Below are positions 8,309 through 17,079 of a DNA stretch of 37,825 nt, in pieces. This stretch comes from Streptomyces sp. CBMA123 (GTDB taxonomy: Bacteria > Actinomycetota > Actinomycetes > Streptomycetales > Streptomycetaceae), in contig NZ_MECK01000616.1 in assembly GCF_014596465.1 (NCBI RefSeq), positions 1-37,825 of the forward strand, given 5' to 3'. The position numbers and the translations under genes are program-made. The stretch's first letter is position 1; every line of letters starts with the position of its first letter. The notes beneath the pieces are model-generated. The model did not search any database, was not told where the DNA came from, and worked only from the letters and a program-made list of their open reading frames with translations.

Positions 8309-9343
8309 GTGGGCAGACCGACGATCGCCGACATCGCGCGCCAGGCCGGTGTCTCCAAGGGCGCGGTCTCCTTCGCGCTCAACGGCCGCCCGGGTGTCAG
8401 CGAGGCGACCAGGGACCGCATCCTGCGGGTCGCCGAGGAGATGAACTGGCGCCCGCACAGCGCCGCCCGGGCCCTCGGCGGGGCCCGGTCCGACGCGGTC
8501 GGCCTGGTGATCGCCCGCCCCGCCCGCACCATCGGCGTCGAGCCGTTCTTCAGCCAACTGCTCTCCGGCCTCCAGGCGGTGCTCTCGGCCAGCTCGGTCG
8601 CCCTGCACCTGATGGTGGTCGAGGACACCGCCGCCGAGATCGAGGTCTACCGGCGGTGGGCCTCCGAGCACCGGGTGGACGGCTTCATCGTGGTGGACCT
8701 CCAGGTCAGGGACCCGCGACTGCCGGTGCTGGACGAACTCGGGCTGCCCGCCGTCGTACTGGGCGGGCCCGGCAAGGGCGGCAACCAGCTGCGGATCTGG
8801 GCCGACGACCGGGAGGCGATGCTCTCCATCGTCGACTACCTGGCCGCCATCGGGCACCGCCGGATCGCCCACCTCGCCGGGCTGCCGCACTTCCAGCACA
8901 CCCAGCGCCGGATCCGCGCGCTGCGTGACGCCTCGCGCCGGCTCGGCCTGGAGGAGGCCGTGTCGGTGCCCACCGACTTCAGCGACGCCGAGGGCGCGGC
9001 GGCCACCCGCACCCTGCTCTCCCGGCCCCGACGGCCCACCGCGATCGTCTACGACAGCGACGTGATGGCCGTCGCCGGGCTCGGCGTGGCCGGGGAGATG
9101 GGCGTCGCGGTGCCCGGGGAGCTGTCCATCGTCTCGTTCGACGACTCGGTGCTCGCCCGGATCGTCCACCCGCCGCTGACCGCGCTCAGCCGCGACACCT
9201 TCGCGCTCGGCGAGCAGGTCGCCCGCAGCCTGCTGGAGGCGGTGGACGGCGCGGGGGCCGGGCGGGACCTGCAGATGCCGACGCCCCGGCTGACGGTACG
9301 GGAGTCGACCTCGCCGCCGGCGGGTGCGTCCCAGGGCGGGTAG
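8309..9343 (+). CDS. LacI-family transcriptional repressor
   Basis: The 344-aa protein has the LacI N-terminal helix-turn-helix (TIADIARQAGVSKGAVSFALNG, residues about 5-26) and the hinge helix ending in SAARALGG. A periplasmic-binding-protein-like effector domain follows from about residue 60, with the family's DSDVMAVAGL and VSIVSFDD-like segments in its second half. The GTG start follows GAGGAG at 9 bases. It is transcribed away from the importer operon and toward the GH85 gene. Matching palindromes at 8237-8250 and 9384-9397 flank the gene, so it likely represses both arms of the locus and perhaps itself. The inducer is probably a mannose-containing oligosaccharide or mannosyl-GlcNAc (inference from the gene content). 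Confidence 0.93.
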   Translation: MGRPTIADIARQAGVSKGAVSFALNGRPGVSEATRDRILRVAEEMNWRPHSAARALGGARSDAVGLVIARPARTIGVEPFFSQLLSGLQAVLSASSVALHLMVVEDTAAEIEVYRRWASEHRVDGFIVVDLQVRDPRLPVLDELGLPAVVLGGPGKGGNQLRIWADDREAMLSIVDYLAAIGHRRIAHLAGLPHFQHTQRRIRALRDASRRLGLEEAVSVPTDFSDAEGAAATRTLLSRPRRPTAIVYDSDVMAVAGLGVAGEMGVAVPGELSIVSFDDSVLARIVHPPLTALSRDTFALGEQVARSLLEAVDGAGAGRDLQMPTPRLTVRESTSPPAGASQGG

Positions 9344-9371
9344 CTCGGTCGAGTGGTTGCTGCGCGGGCCG

Positions 9372-9400
9372 TTGACAGTCGTTCTGAACCGGTTTAGCCT
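9372..9400 (+). promoter_or_regulatory. Predicted promoter of the GH85-GH38 operon
   Basis: TTGACA (9372-9377) and TAGCCT (9395-9400) are separated by 17 bases. The operator palindrome occupies the spacer and the -10 region, so repressor binding would exclude RNA polymerase. Confidence 0.65.
9384..9397. promoter_or_regulatory. Probable LacI-family operator (GH85 operon)
   Basis: CTGAACCGGTTTAG is a 14-bp near-perfect palindrome. Its reverse complement CTAAACCGGTTCAG differs from the 8237 site at two positions. It overlaps the predicted promoter of the GH85 gene. Confidence 0.78.
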
Positions 9401-9565
9401 CGCTGCGCCGAGCGGGCTCCGCCCTGGGCGCGTACCGGCCCCGGCCGCCCGCCCGGCTGCTCGTTGCGCCTCCCCCGCTCGGTACCGGCACCTCCGCATG
9501 CAGCCGGGCCCCCGTCCCTGACGGCGGGCCCGCCCCCACCCCCTCCGCTCGATCGGAGCCACCGC

Positions 9566-12046
9566 ATGTCACGACGCCTCCCCCTGCTGCTCAGCGCCGC
9601 GCTCGCGACGGCCGCGCTGGCGGCCACGCTGACGGCCGCCCCCTCGGCCGGGGCCGCCCCCTCGGCCGGGGCCGCACCGAGACCGGCCCCGGCGCCCGCC
9701 GCCGCTCCCGCCGGTTCGGGCAGCCAGCCGTACGCCTCGTACTGGTACCCCAGCTCGATCCTCACCTGGGACCCGGCCACCGACCCGGACGCCCGGTTCA
9801 ACCGCTCCCGCGTCCCGCTCCAGCCGCGCACCAGCGACCCGGCCCTGGCCGCGAACCCCAACGCCCGCGCGGGCGAAGGGAAGATCGCCTCGCTGGTCTC
9901 CTTCGGCCCCACCTCCAACAACCCCTCCCAGGGCTCCGCCGACCCCAACTACTACGCCTTCGGCTACTGGCAGTACGTCGACAAGCTGGTGTTCTGGGGC
10001 GGCTCGGCCGGCGAGGGCCTGATCCTCGCGCCGAACCCGACCGTGATCGACGCCGCCCACCGCAACGGCGTCAAGGTCTACGGCACCGTCTTCTTCCCGC
10101 CCGCCGCGTACGGCGGCCGGCTCCAGTGGGTGCGCGACTTCGTCCAGAAGTCCGGCGGCCGCTACCCCGTCGCCGACAAGCTGGCCCAGGCCGCGAAGTA
10201 CTACGGCTTCGACGGCTGGTTCATCAACCAGGAGACCGGCGGCGGCGACCAGGCCCTCGCGGGCGACGTGCGCGACCTGATGCAGTACACCAAGGCGCAG
10301 AGCGACACCGAGTTCATGTGGTACGACGCGATGACCACCTCCGGCGCGGTCGACTGGCAGAACGCCCTCACCTCCGCCAACTCGCCGTTCCTCCAGGACG
10401 GTCCGAAGCGCACCGCGGACTCGATGTTCCTCAACTTCGGCTGGACGCCCGACGGCCTGGACTCCTCCCGCACCCTGGCCCGGCAACTCGGCCGCAGCGA
10501 GTACGAGTTGTACTCCGGCATCGACACCGAGGCGAACGGCTACAACACCTCCGTCGACTGGAACACCCTCTTCCCGTCCGGGCACCCGCACACCACCTCG
10601 CTCGGCCTCTACCGCCCCGAGTGGACCTGGAAGTCCGCCACCGACCGGGCCGACTTCTACGCCAAGGACGCCCGCTACTGGGTCGGCGCCGACAACGACC
10701 CGTCCCGCACCGACCTCTCCAGCAGCTGGCCCGGCCTGGCCGGCTACGTCGCCGAGTCCTCGCCGATCACCGCCAAGCCCTTCGTCACCAACTTCGACAC
10801 CGGCCAGGGCGACTTCTACAACGCGGCCGGCACCCGGGTCGCCACCGGCGGCTGGAACAACCTCTCGTTGCAGGACGTCCCGCCGACGTACCGCTGGGTG
10901 GTCGACTCCAGTGGCAGCAAGCTCAGTCCGTCGGTCGACTTCACCGACGCCTACCAGGGCGGCTCCTCGCTGCGGCTGACCGGCACCCTGGACTCCACCA
11001 ACACCGTGCGGCTGTACCAGACCAGCCTGCCCGTCGCCGCGAACACCAAGCTGGACCTGGTGGTCAAGACCCCGGCCGCCGGCCCGACCAAGCTCAAGGC
11101 CGCGGTCTCCTTCACCGACACCCCGGGCAGCTTCACCACCGTGGACGTCGGGGGCAACTCCGGTACCGGCTGGGAGCGGCACACCCTCGACCTCTCCCGG
11201 TACGCGGGCCGGACGATCTCCCAGCTCGCGCTCCAGGTCGACGGTTCGGATCCGGCGTACGACCTTCGGGTCGGCCAAGTCGCCCTCTACGACGGGTCGG
11301 TGAAGGCCCCGGCCGCGCCGAGCGCACTGACCGTCCTCGGCGCCAGCGACGTGACGGCCGGTGCCAGCCAGTCGCTGCGGCTCTCCTGGACGGCGGCGCC
11401 CGGCGGCAACGTCCACCACTACGAGGTGTACCGGCGCAACGCGGACGGCAGCCGCACCTTCCTGGGGGCCACGCCCAACGACGCGTACTTCGTCGGGCGG
11501 CTCGACCGGGCCGGCACCGAGACCGGCACCACCCTGGACGTCGAGGCGGTGTCGACCACCTACGGCCGCTCCGATGTCGCGTCCACCACGGTGAGTTGGG
11601 ACGGCTCCCCGCCGTCGACCTCGACCGACCTGGCGCTGAGGCGCCCGGCCACCGCCTCCGGCCAGTGCAACGCCGACGAGGGCCCGGCCAAGGCCGTCAA
11701 CGGCAGCGTCAGCGGCGGGACCAGCGACAAGTGGTGCACCCTGACGGCCGCCAAGTGGCTTGAGGTGGACCTCGGTTCGGCCAAGAAGCTGAACAGGTTC
11801 GTGGTCCAGCACGCCCAGGCGGGCGGCGAGAGCGCCGCGTACAACACCCGGGACTTCACCATCCAGGTGCGCTCCAGGACCACCGACCCGTGGACGACGG
11901 TCGCCAACGTCACCGGCAACACGGCGGGCACCACCACCCACCCGGTGGACACCACCGCCCGCTACGTCCGGCTGGCCATCACCAAGCCCACCCAGAACAG
12001 CGATCCGGCCGCCCGCATCTACGAGTTCGAGGCCTGGGGCCAGTAG
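9566..12046 (+). CDS. Secreted GH85 endo-beta-N-acetylglucosaminidase
   Basis: The 826-aa enzyme has a Sec signal peptide (MSRRLPLLL then an Ala-rich core; cleavage probably in the SAGAAP repeats near residues 30-37). The GH85 barrel follows, with the family signature FDGWFINQE, where N221 and E223 are the substrate-assisted catalytic pair. GH85 enzymes cut the chitobiose core of N-glycans, leaving one GlcNAc on the protein and releasing a glycan with one reducing GlcNAc. Beyond the barrel come beta-sandwich domains, an FN3-like domain (about 582-682) and a discoidin/CBM32-like domain (about 685-826), probably for substrate binding. ATG at 9566 is preferred over an earlier in-frame start because it begins the signal peptide and has CGGAG upstream. 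It is the first gene of the plus-strand arm, 26 bases before the second GH38 gene. Confidence 0.92.
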   Translation: MSRRLPLLLSAALATAALAATLTAAPSAGAAPSAGAAPRPAPAPAAAPAGSGSQPYASYWYPSSILTWDPATDPDARFNRSRVPLQPRTSDPALAANPNARAGEGKIASLVSFGPTSNNPSQGSADPNYYAFGYWQYVDKLVFWGGSAGEGLILAPNPTVIDAAHRNGVKVYGTVFFPPAAYGGRLQWVRDFVQKSGGRYPVADKLAQAAKYYGFDGWFINQETGGGDQALAGDVRDLMQYTKAQSDTEFMWYDAMTTSGAVDWQNALTSANSPFLQDGPKRTADSMFLNFGWTPDGLDSSRTLARQLGRSEYELYSGIDTEANGYNTSVDWNTLFPSGHPHTTSLGLYRPEWTWKSATDRADFYAKDARYWVGADNDPSRTDLSSSWPGLAGYVAESSPITAKPFVTNFDTGQGDFYNAAGTRVATGGWNNLSLQDVPPTYRWVVDSSGSKLSPSVDFTDAYQGGSSLRLTGTLDSTNTVRLYQTSLPVAANTKLDLVVKTPAAGPTKLKAAVSFTDTPGSFTTVDVGGNSGTGWERHTLDLSRYAGRTISQLALQVDGSDPAYDLRVGQVALYDGSVKAPAAPSALTVLGASDVTAGASQSLRLSWTAAPGGNVHHYEVYRRNADGSRTFLGATPNDAYFVGRLDRAGTETGTTLDVEAVSTTYGRSDVASTTVSWDGSPPSTSTDLALRRPATASGQCNADEGPAKAVNGSVSGGTSDKWCTLTAAKWLEVDLGSAKKLNRFVVQHAQAGGESAAYNTRDFTIQVRSRTTDPWTTVANVTGNTAGTTTHPVDTTARYVRLAITKPTQNSDPAARIYEFEAWGQ

Positions 12047-12072
12047 GCCTCCGTACCGAAAGGATCACCCCC

Positions 12073-15000
12073 GTGCCGGTCACCACCATCACCGCCGTCG
12101 AGAGCACCGACCTGTTCACCGGCCCCGAGGACGCCCCGCGCCAGCTGCTGCGGGTGACGATCGAGGGGCCGGCCGCCCGGATCACCGTCAGCGGGACGGG
12201 CGTGCGCGGCGAGGCGACCGGCACGGGGCTGGTCGAAGTCCCCCTGGAGATCACCGGAGCTGCCGTCGGCACCCGACTTCCCGTCACCGTCCGGGCGTTG
12301 TCGAGTGAAGCCGCCGCCGTGGTGGAGGTGGCGGAGCCCGGCTGGACCATGTTCCTGGTCTCCCACTTCCACTACGACCCGGTCTGGTGGAACACCCAGG
12401 CCGCCTACACCTCCCCGTGGGAGCTGCTGGCCGCCGACGCCACCACCCGGCCGCTGTGGGAGCGCAACGGCTTCGCCCTGGTCGACGCCCATCTGGACCT
12501 CGCCCTGCGGGACCCGGTGTACAAGTTCGTGCTCGCCGAAGTCGACTATCTCAAGCCGTACTTCGACCAGCACCCGGAGCGGCGCTCGGTGCTTCGGGCG
12601 CTCATGGAGCGCGGACAGGTCGAACTCGTCGGCGGCACCTACAACGAGCCGAACACCAACCTCACCGGCGCCGAGACGACCATCCGCAACCTCGTCTACG
12701 GCATCGGCTACCAGCGCGACATCCTCGGCGGCGACCCGCAAACCGCCTGGCAGCTCGACGTGTTCGGGCACGACCCGCAGTTCCCCGGTCACCTCGCCGC
12801 GGCCGGCCTCACCGGTAGCGCCTGGGCCCGCGGGCCGTTCCACCAGTGGGGCCCGATCCAGAAGAACTTCCGCCAGGGCAAGGACGACGCCCGGGTGATG
12901 CAGTTCCCCAGCGAGTTCGAGTGGATCGCGCCCGGTGGGGAGGGCGTGCTCACCCACTACATGCCGCACCACTACTCGGCGGGCTGGTGGATGGACTCCT
13001 CGCCCGACCTCGCCACCGCCGAGCAGGCCGTGTACGAGCTGTACCGCAAGCTCAAGCCGGTCGGGGCGACGAAGAACCTGCTGCTGCCGGTGGGGACGGA
13101 CTACACCCCGCCGAACAAGTGGGTCACCGCGATCCACCGCTCCTGGGCCGACAAGTACCTGTGGCCGCGCTTCGTCTGCGCCACTCCGCGCGACTTCCTG
13201 GACGCCGTCCGGGCCGAACTCGCCGCCACCGGGCGCCGGCCCAGCCCGCAGACCCGCGACATGAACCCGGTGTACACCGGCAAGGACGTCTCCTACATCG
13301 ACACCAAGCAGGCCCAGCGGGCGGGCGAGGTCGCGGCGGTGGACGCGGAGAAGCTCGCCGCGCTGGCCGTCGTCAACGGGCTCGGGAGCTACCCGGCCGC
13401 CGCGCTCGACAAGGTGTGGCGCCAACTCGCCTACGGCGCGCACCACGACGCGATCACCGGCTCCGAGTCGGACCAGGTGTACCTGGACCTGCTGGGCGGC
13501 TGGCGGGAGGCGTACGACCTGGCCTGCGCCGTCCGGGACGCGGCGCTGGACGCGCTGACGGCCCGGATCTCCACGGCGGACTTCGGGGCGGCGGGCTCGG
13601 GTCCGGCGGACTTCGGTGCGGCGGTGGTGGTGACCAACACGCTGTCCTTCGACCGGACGGACCTGGTGGCCCTCGAACTCCCGGACGGTGCCCGGTCGGT
13701 GCGGGTGCTGGACGAGACGGGCGCGCCGGTGCCGAGCGCCGTCGACCGGGGGACGCTGCGGTTCCTGGCGCAGGACGTACCCGCGCTCGGCTGGCGCACC
13801 TGGCGGCTGGTGGAGGGCGCCGCCGAACCGGTCTGGACGGCGGCGGAGGGCGTGCCGATCCAGGGCGGCACGAGCGGGGCCTGCACCATCGAGGGCGGCC
13901 GGTACCGGGTGACGGCCGACCCGGCGCGTGGCGGCGGGCTGTCCTCCGTCTACGACCGGCTGCACGACCGGGAGTTGATCCAGGACGGCCGGATCGGCAA
14001 CGAGCTGCGGGTGTACGAGGAGTACCCGCAGCACCCCGACTTCGGCGAGGGCCCCTGGCACCTGGTGCCGAGCGGGCCGGTGGTCGGCTCCGGGAGCACC
14101 GCCGCGTCCGTCCGGCGGGAGACCGGCCCGCTCGGCGAGCGGCTGGTGATCGCCGGCACCGTCGACGACGTCCGCTACGAGCAGACGGTGACGCTCTGGC
14201 GCGGCCTGGACCGCGTCGACTGCCGGACCAGGGTCCTCGACTACTCCGGCGCCGACCGGCTGCTGCGACTGCGCTTTCCGGTGGACGTCCCCGGCGGACT
14301 GCCGGTCAGCGAGGTCGCCGGGGCGGTCGTCGGGCGCGGCTTCGCGCTGCCCGACGTCGACTCGGCGGAGGCGCCGTGGACGCTGGACAACCCGGCCAAC
14401 ACCTGGTTCGGGCTGGGCGCCACCGCGCGGGCCGTCCTCACCTCCGCCTCCGGCGAGGTCACCGGGGCACGGGCACTCGGCGTGGCCGAGGTGGTCGTTC
14501 CGACGCTGGACGACGCCGCCGACGCCCGCCCGCTGGTGGTCGCCCTGGCCCGGGTCGGCGTCACCGCCACCACCTCGGGGGCGGACTGGGCGCGGTACGG
14601 CTGGCTGGACGTGGACTCCAACCTGCCGGACTTCCGGATCGTCGTCGGTGGACCGGAAGTCAACGACGCCGCACGGGAGTTGATCGAACGCGCCGGTGAG
14701 GAGTACGCCGCCGCGCTGAAGGCGCACGGCGCGGTGTGGGTGCCCGCGCTCACCCCGCTCGCCGAGGTGTGGCGGCCGGACGCCGACCTGCGGGACCTGC
14801 GCGCGCTGCCGGCCCTGGTGGTCACCGACGTGCCGGCCCTGGTCGACGACCTCGCGGACGCCCGGATCACCGCCGTCTGCCCGGTGCCCGTCACGGATGA
14901 ACTCGCCGACCACACCGTGGCGTTGCTCAGCTTCGGTCTGCCCGGCTTCGCGGTGGACACCACCGGCGCGCTCCACCTGTCGCTGATGCGCTCCTGCACC

Positions 15001-16317
15001 GGCTGGCCGTCCGGCGTCTGGATCGACCCGCCCCGACGCACCCTGCCGGACGGAGCCTCCTTCCAACTCCAGCACTGGACCCACGAGTTCAGCTACGCGC
15101 TGGTCGGTGGCGACGGTGACTGGCGAACCCAGACCCTGCCCGCGCAAGGGCAGGAGTTCAACCACCCGCTGTACGCGCGGCTCCTGGACGCCCAGGACGG
15201 GCCGCTGCCCCGGACCCTGTCCTGGCTGCGGGTCGAACCGCAGCGCGAGGTGCTGCTGGGCGCGCTCAAGCCGGCCGGGAACCCGATCGCCCACGGCTCG
15301 GCCGCGCCGGCCGGGGGCGAACTCACCGTCCGGCTGGTCGAGTCGACCGGCCTCGGGCGGACGGCGCGCCTCGGCGGCGCACTCGGACTGGACGACGTAC
15401 GGCCCGCCGACCTGCTCGAACGGCCGCTCGCCGCCACCGCTGACGCTCTCGACCTGGCCGGGTCGCAGATCGCCACCCTGCTGGCGCTACCCGGGGTGAC
15501 GGGCCGGGCCGGCAGCCCCGTGCTCGGCCCGGTCGCCGAACCCGCCCAGCCCGTCCACGCCCGCTACTGGCTGCACAACCGGGGCCCGGCGCCGCTCGGC
15601 TACCTGCCGGTGTCGGTCGGGGCCTCGCCGGGGCTGCTGCGGACGGCGGGGGAGGCGGTGACGCTGTCGGTCGCCCTCTCCTCGCAGCTGCGGGACGCGG
15701 CGGTGGAGGGTACGGCGGCGGTGCTGGCGCCCAAGGGGTGGACCACCAGCGTCGGCAGCCGACCGTACCGGCTCCCGGCCGGTGGACACCTGCGCTTCCC
15801 GGTGACCGTGACCCCGCCGGCCGGTGTTCCGGCCGGCCTCCACTTCGCCGCCGTCCGGATCGAGCACGACGGGCAGCAGATCGAGGACGTGGTGACGATC
15901 GCGGTCGGCGACCTGCCCGAGCTGCTGCCCGTCCCCGGCGAGGCCCCCGAGGACTGGACGGCGGCGCAGGGCACCAAGGCGGCGACCGGCCGGGACACCG
16001 GCCTGTCCGTCGACGTCTCCGCCGAGACGCTGCGGGTCGCCCCCGGCGGCCGGGCCGACCTCACCCTGACGCTGACCAACCGCACCCGAGGCGAGATCCG
16101 GGGCGAGCTGCAGCTGGTCTCCCCGTGGGGCACCTGGGAGGCGATCGCCGAGCCCGTCCGGGGCTTCACCGTCCCGGCGGACTCCTCGGTGACCGTCGAC
16201 TTCGCCGTCACCGCCCCCGAGTCCATCGACCCGGGCGCGTACTGGGCCCTCGCCAAGATCATGTGGTTCGGCCGCTGCCAGTACGCCCCGACCGTCGCCC
16301 TGGTGGTGGAGGCATGA
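12073..16317 (+). CDS. GH38 alpha-mannosidase with C-terminal NEW3-like domain
   Basis: This 1414-aa protein is longer than and distinct from the other GH38 enzyme in the locus. It has an N-terminal beta domain (about 1-90) and then the catalytic domain, with H100 and D102 in FHYDPVWW, likely nucleophile D229 in WQLDVFGHD, and H458 in AHHDAITGS. Together these give the family's zinc site. Further beta-sandwich domains follow, and the last about 105 residues resemble the NEW3 accessory domain. No signal peptide is seen, although the gene follows a secreted enzyme. The GTG start has AAAGGA 9 bases upstream. The two GH38 enzymes may act on different linkages (alpha-1,2 versus alpha-1,3/1,6); the sequence alone does not say which. 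Its stop overlaps the next gene's start in ATGA. Confidence 0.9.
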   Translation: MPVTTITAVESTDLFTGPEDAPRQLLRVTIEGPAARITVSGTGVRGEATGTGLVEVPLEITGAAVGTRLPVTVRALSSEAAAVVEVAEPGWTMFLVSHFHYDPVWWNTQAAYTSPWELLAADATTRPLWERNGFALVDAHLDLALRDPVYKFVLAEVDYLKPYFDQHPERRSVLRALMERGQVELVGGTYNEPNTNLTGAETTIRNLVYGIGYQRDILGGDPQTAWQLDVFGHDPQFPGHLAAAGLTGSAWARGPFHQWGPIQKNFRQGKDDARVMQFPSEFEWIAPGGEGVLTHYMPHHYSAGWWMDSSPDLATAEQAVYELYRKLKPVGATKNLLLPVGTDYTPPNKWVTAIHRSWADKYLWPRFVCATPRDFLDAVRAELAATGRRPSPQTRDMNPVYTGKDVSYIDTKQAQRAGEVAAVDAEKLAALAVVNGLGSYPAAALDKVWRQLAYGAHHDAITGSESDQVYLDLLGGWREAYDLACAVRDAALDALTARISTADFGAAGSGPADFGAAVVVTNTLSFDRTDLVALELPDGARSVRVLDETGAPVPSAVDRGTLRFLAQDVPALGWRTWRLVEGAAEPVWTAAEGVPIQGGTSGACTIEGGRYRVTADPARGGGLSSVYDRLHDRELIQDGRIGNELRVYEEYPQHPDFGEGPWHLVPSGPVVGSGSTAASVRRETGPLGERLVIAGTVDDVRYEQTVTLWRGLDRVDCRTRVLDYSGADRLLRLRFPVDVPGGLPVSEVAGAVVGRGFALPDVDSAEAPWTLDNPANTWFGLGATARAVLTSASGEVTGARALGVAEVVVPTLDDAADARPLVVALARVGVTATTSGADWARYGWLDVDSNLPDFRIVVGGPEVNDAARELIERAGEEYAAALKAHGAVWVPALTPLAEVWRPDADLRDLRALPALVVTDVPALVDDLADARITAVCPVPVTDELADHTVALLSFGLPGFAVDTTGALHLSLMRSCTGWPSGVWIDPPRRTLPDGASFQLQHWTHEFSYALVGGDGDWRTQTLPAQGQEFNHPLYARLLDAQDGPLPRTLSWLRVEPQREVLLGALKPAGNPIAHGSAAPAGGELTVRLVESTGLGRTARLGGALGLDDVRPADLLERPLAATADALDLAGSQIATLLALPGVTGRAGSPVLGPVAEPAQPVHARYWLHNRGPAPLGYLPVSVGASPGLLRTAGEAVTLSVALSSQLRDAAVEGTAAVLAPKGWTTSVGSRPYRLPAGGHLRFPVTVTPPAGVPAGLHFAAVRIEHDGQQIEDVVTIAVGDLPELLPVPGEAPEDWTAAQGTKAATGRDTGLSVDVSAETLRVAPGGRADLTLTLTNRTRGEIRGELQLVSPWGTWEAIAEPVRGFTVPADSSVTVDFAVTAPESIDPGAYWALAKIMWFGRCQYAPTVALVVEA

Positions 16318-17009
16318 GTCTCGGCCTGCTCGACGGACAGCCCCTTTCCCGGGCGGCTCTGGACGAGCGCCTCGCCGCCCTGCGGACCGGCCCGCGCTCC
16401 ACCGCCCTGCCCCAGCCCGGTAGTTCGGAGGACCGCCAGCTGGTCCGGTGGGTCGCCCAGGTGCTGCTGACCGAGGCCCTCTGCGAGGCGGTCGCCACCG
16501 AGCGGGCCCTGCCGGTCGCCCCGGTCGGACCCGCCCGGCTCGATCAACAAGCCGCCGTCGAACTCGGCTCCATCACCGCCGCCGCCTACGAGGGCAGCGC
16601 CGCCGTCCGGGCCGTCTACCAGGACGTCACCGCCGGCATCGACCCCTCACCTGCCGACCTGGCCCACTACCGGAGCATGACCGCCCGCCCACCGGCCACC
16701 CGCTGGCACCTCGCCCTCCCCGACGGCAGCTTCGAAGCCGACCCCGACACCCTCCCGACCGCCCTCGCCGAAGCCCTCCGCACCGCCCCGCCGGGCGAGT
16801 GGGTCACCATCGGCCCCTGGACGGCCATGCTCCTCGCCACCCTCGCCATACCGCAGAATCCCGACCCCACCCCCACCCTCCGCGAAGCCGCCCGCCGAAC
16901 GGAGTTCGTCCGCTGGCTCGACTACCAACGCGCCCAACGCCTCACCCTGGTACCGGGATTGGAACACCCCGGCGACCCGGCCCAACCCGACAACCACCAC
17001 CGCCACTGA
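16314..17009 (+). CDS. Unknown protein coupled to GH38; SurA-like N-terminus possible
   Basis: This 231-aa soluble protein has no signal peptide or membrane span. Its ATG overlaps the GH38 stop codon (ATGA) with GGTGGAGG just upstream, so the two genes are translationally coupled. I do not recognise a family with certainty. The N-terminal layout (LLDGQPLSRAALDERLAAL, then helices ending in DPSPADLAHYR) recalls the N-terminal domain of SurA/PrsA-type chaperone-isomerases. The RWHLALPDG segment sits where a parvulin strand would begin. The tail is unusual: a short motif EHPGDPAQPDNHHRH, rich in His and Asp, that could bind a metal. A role as a folding or metal-delivery helper for the large zinc-dependent mannosidase is possible but is inference only. 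Confidence 0.8.
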   Translation: MSLGLLDGQPLSRAALDERLAALRTGPRSTALPQPGSSEDRQLVRWVAQVLLTEALCEAVATERALPVAPVGPARLDQQAAVELGSITAAAYEGSAAVRAVYQDVTAGIDPSPADLAHYRSMTARPPATRWHLALPDGSFEADPDTLPTALAEALRTAPPGEWVTIGPWTAMLLATLAIPQNPDPTPTLREAARRTEFVRWLDYQRAQRLTLVPGLEHPGDPAQPDNHHRH

Positions 17010-17022
17010 GCGGCACCGGTCA

Positions 17023-17055
17023 GGCCCGCCGCGCTCGCCCCGAGCGCGGCGGGCC
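17023..17055 (+). terminator. Strong hairpin terminator after the glycan locus
   Basis: GGCCCGCCGCGCTCG (17023-17037) pairs perfectly over 15 bp with 17041-17055 around a 3-base loop. It lies 13 bases after the stop of the preceding gene. There is no T-run, as is common in streptomycetes. Confidence 0.8.
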
Positions 17056-17079
17056 CGATGGCTTCGTCAGGCTGCGACC

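Noticed and set aside
9464..9565. 34-codon extension of the GH85 protein
   Set aside because: It is Pro-rich without a signal-peptide pattern, while ATG 9566 opens a typical signal peptide with CGGAG upstream.
11890..12072. 61-codon N-terminal extension of the second GH38 protein
   Set aside because: It overlaps the end of the GH85 gene, has His/Gly/Arg-rich composition, and the GTG at 12073 has a proper ribosome site.
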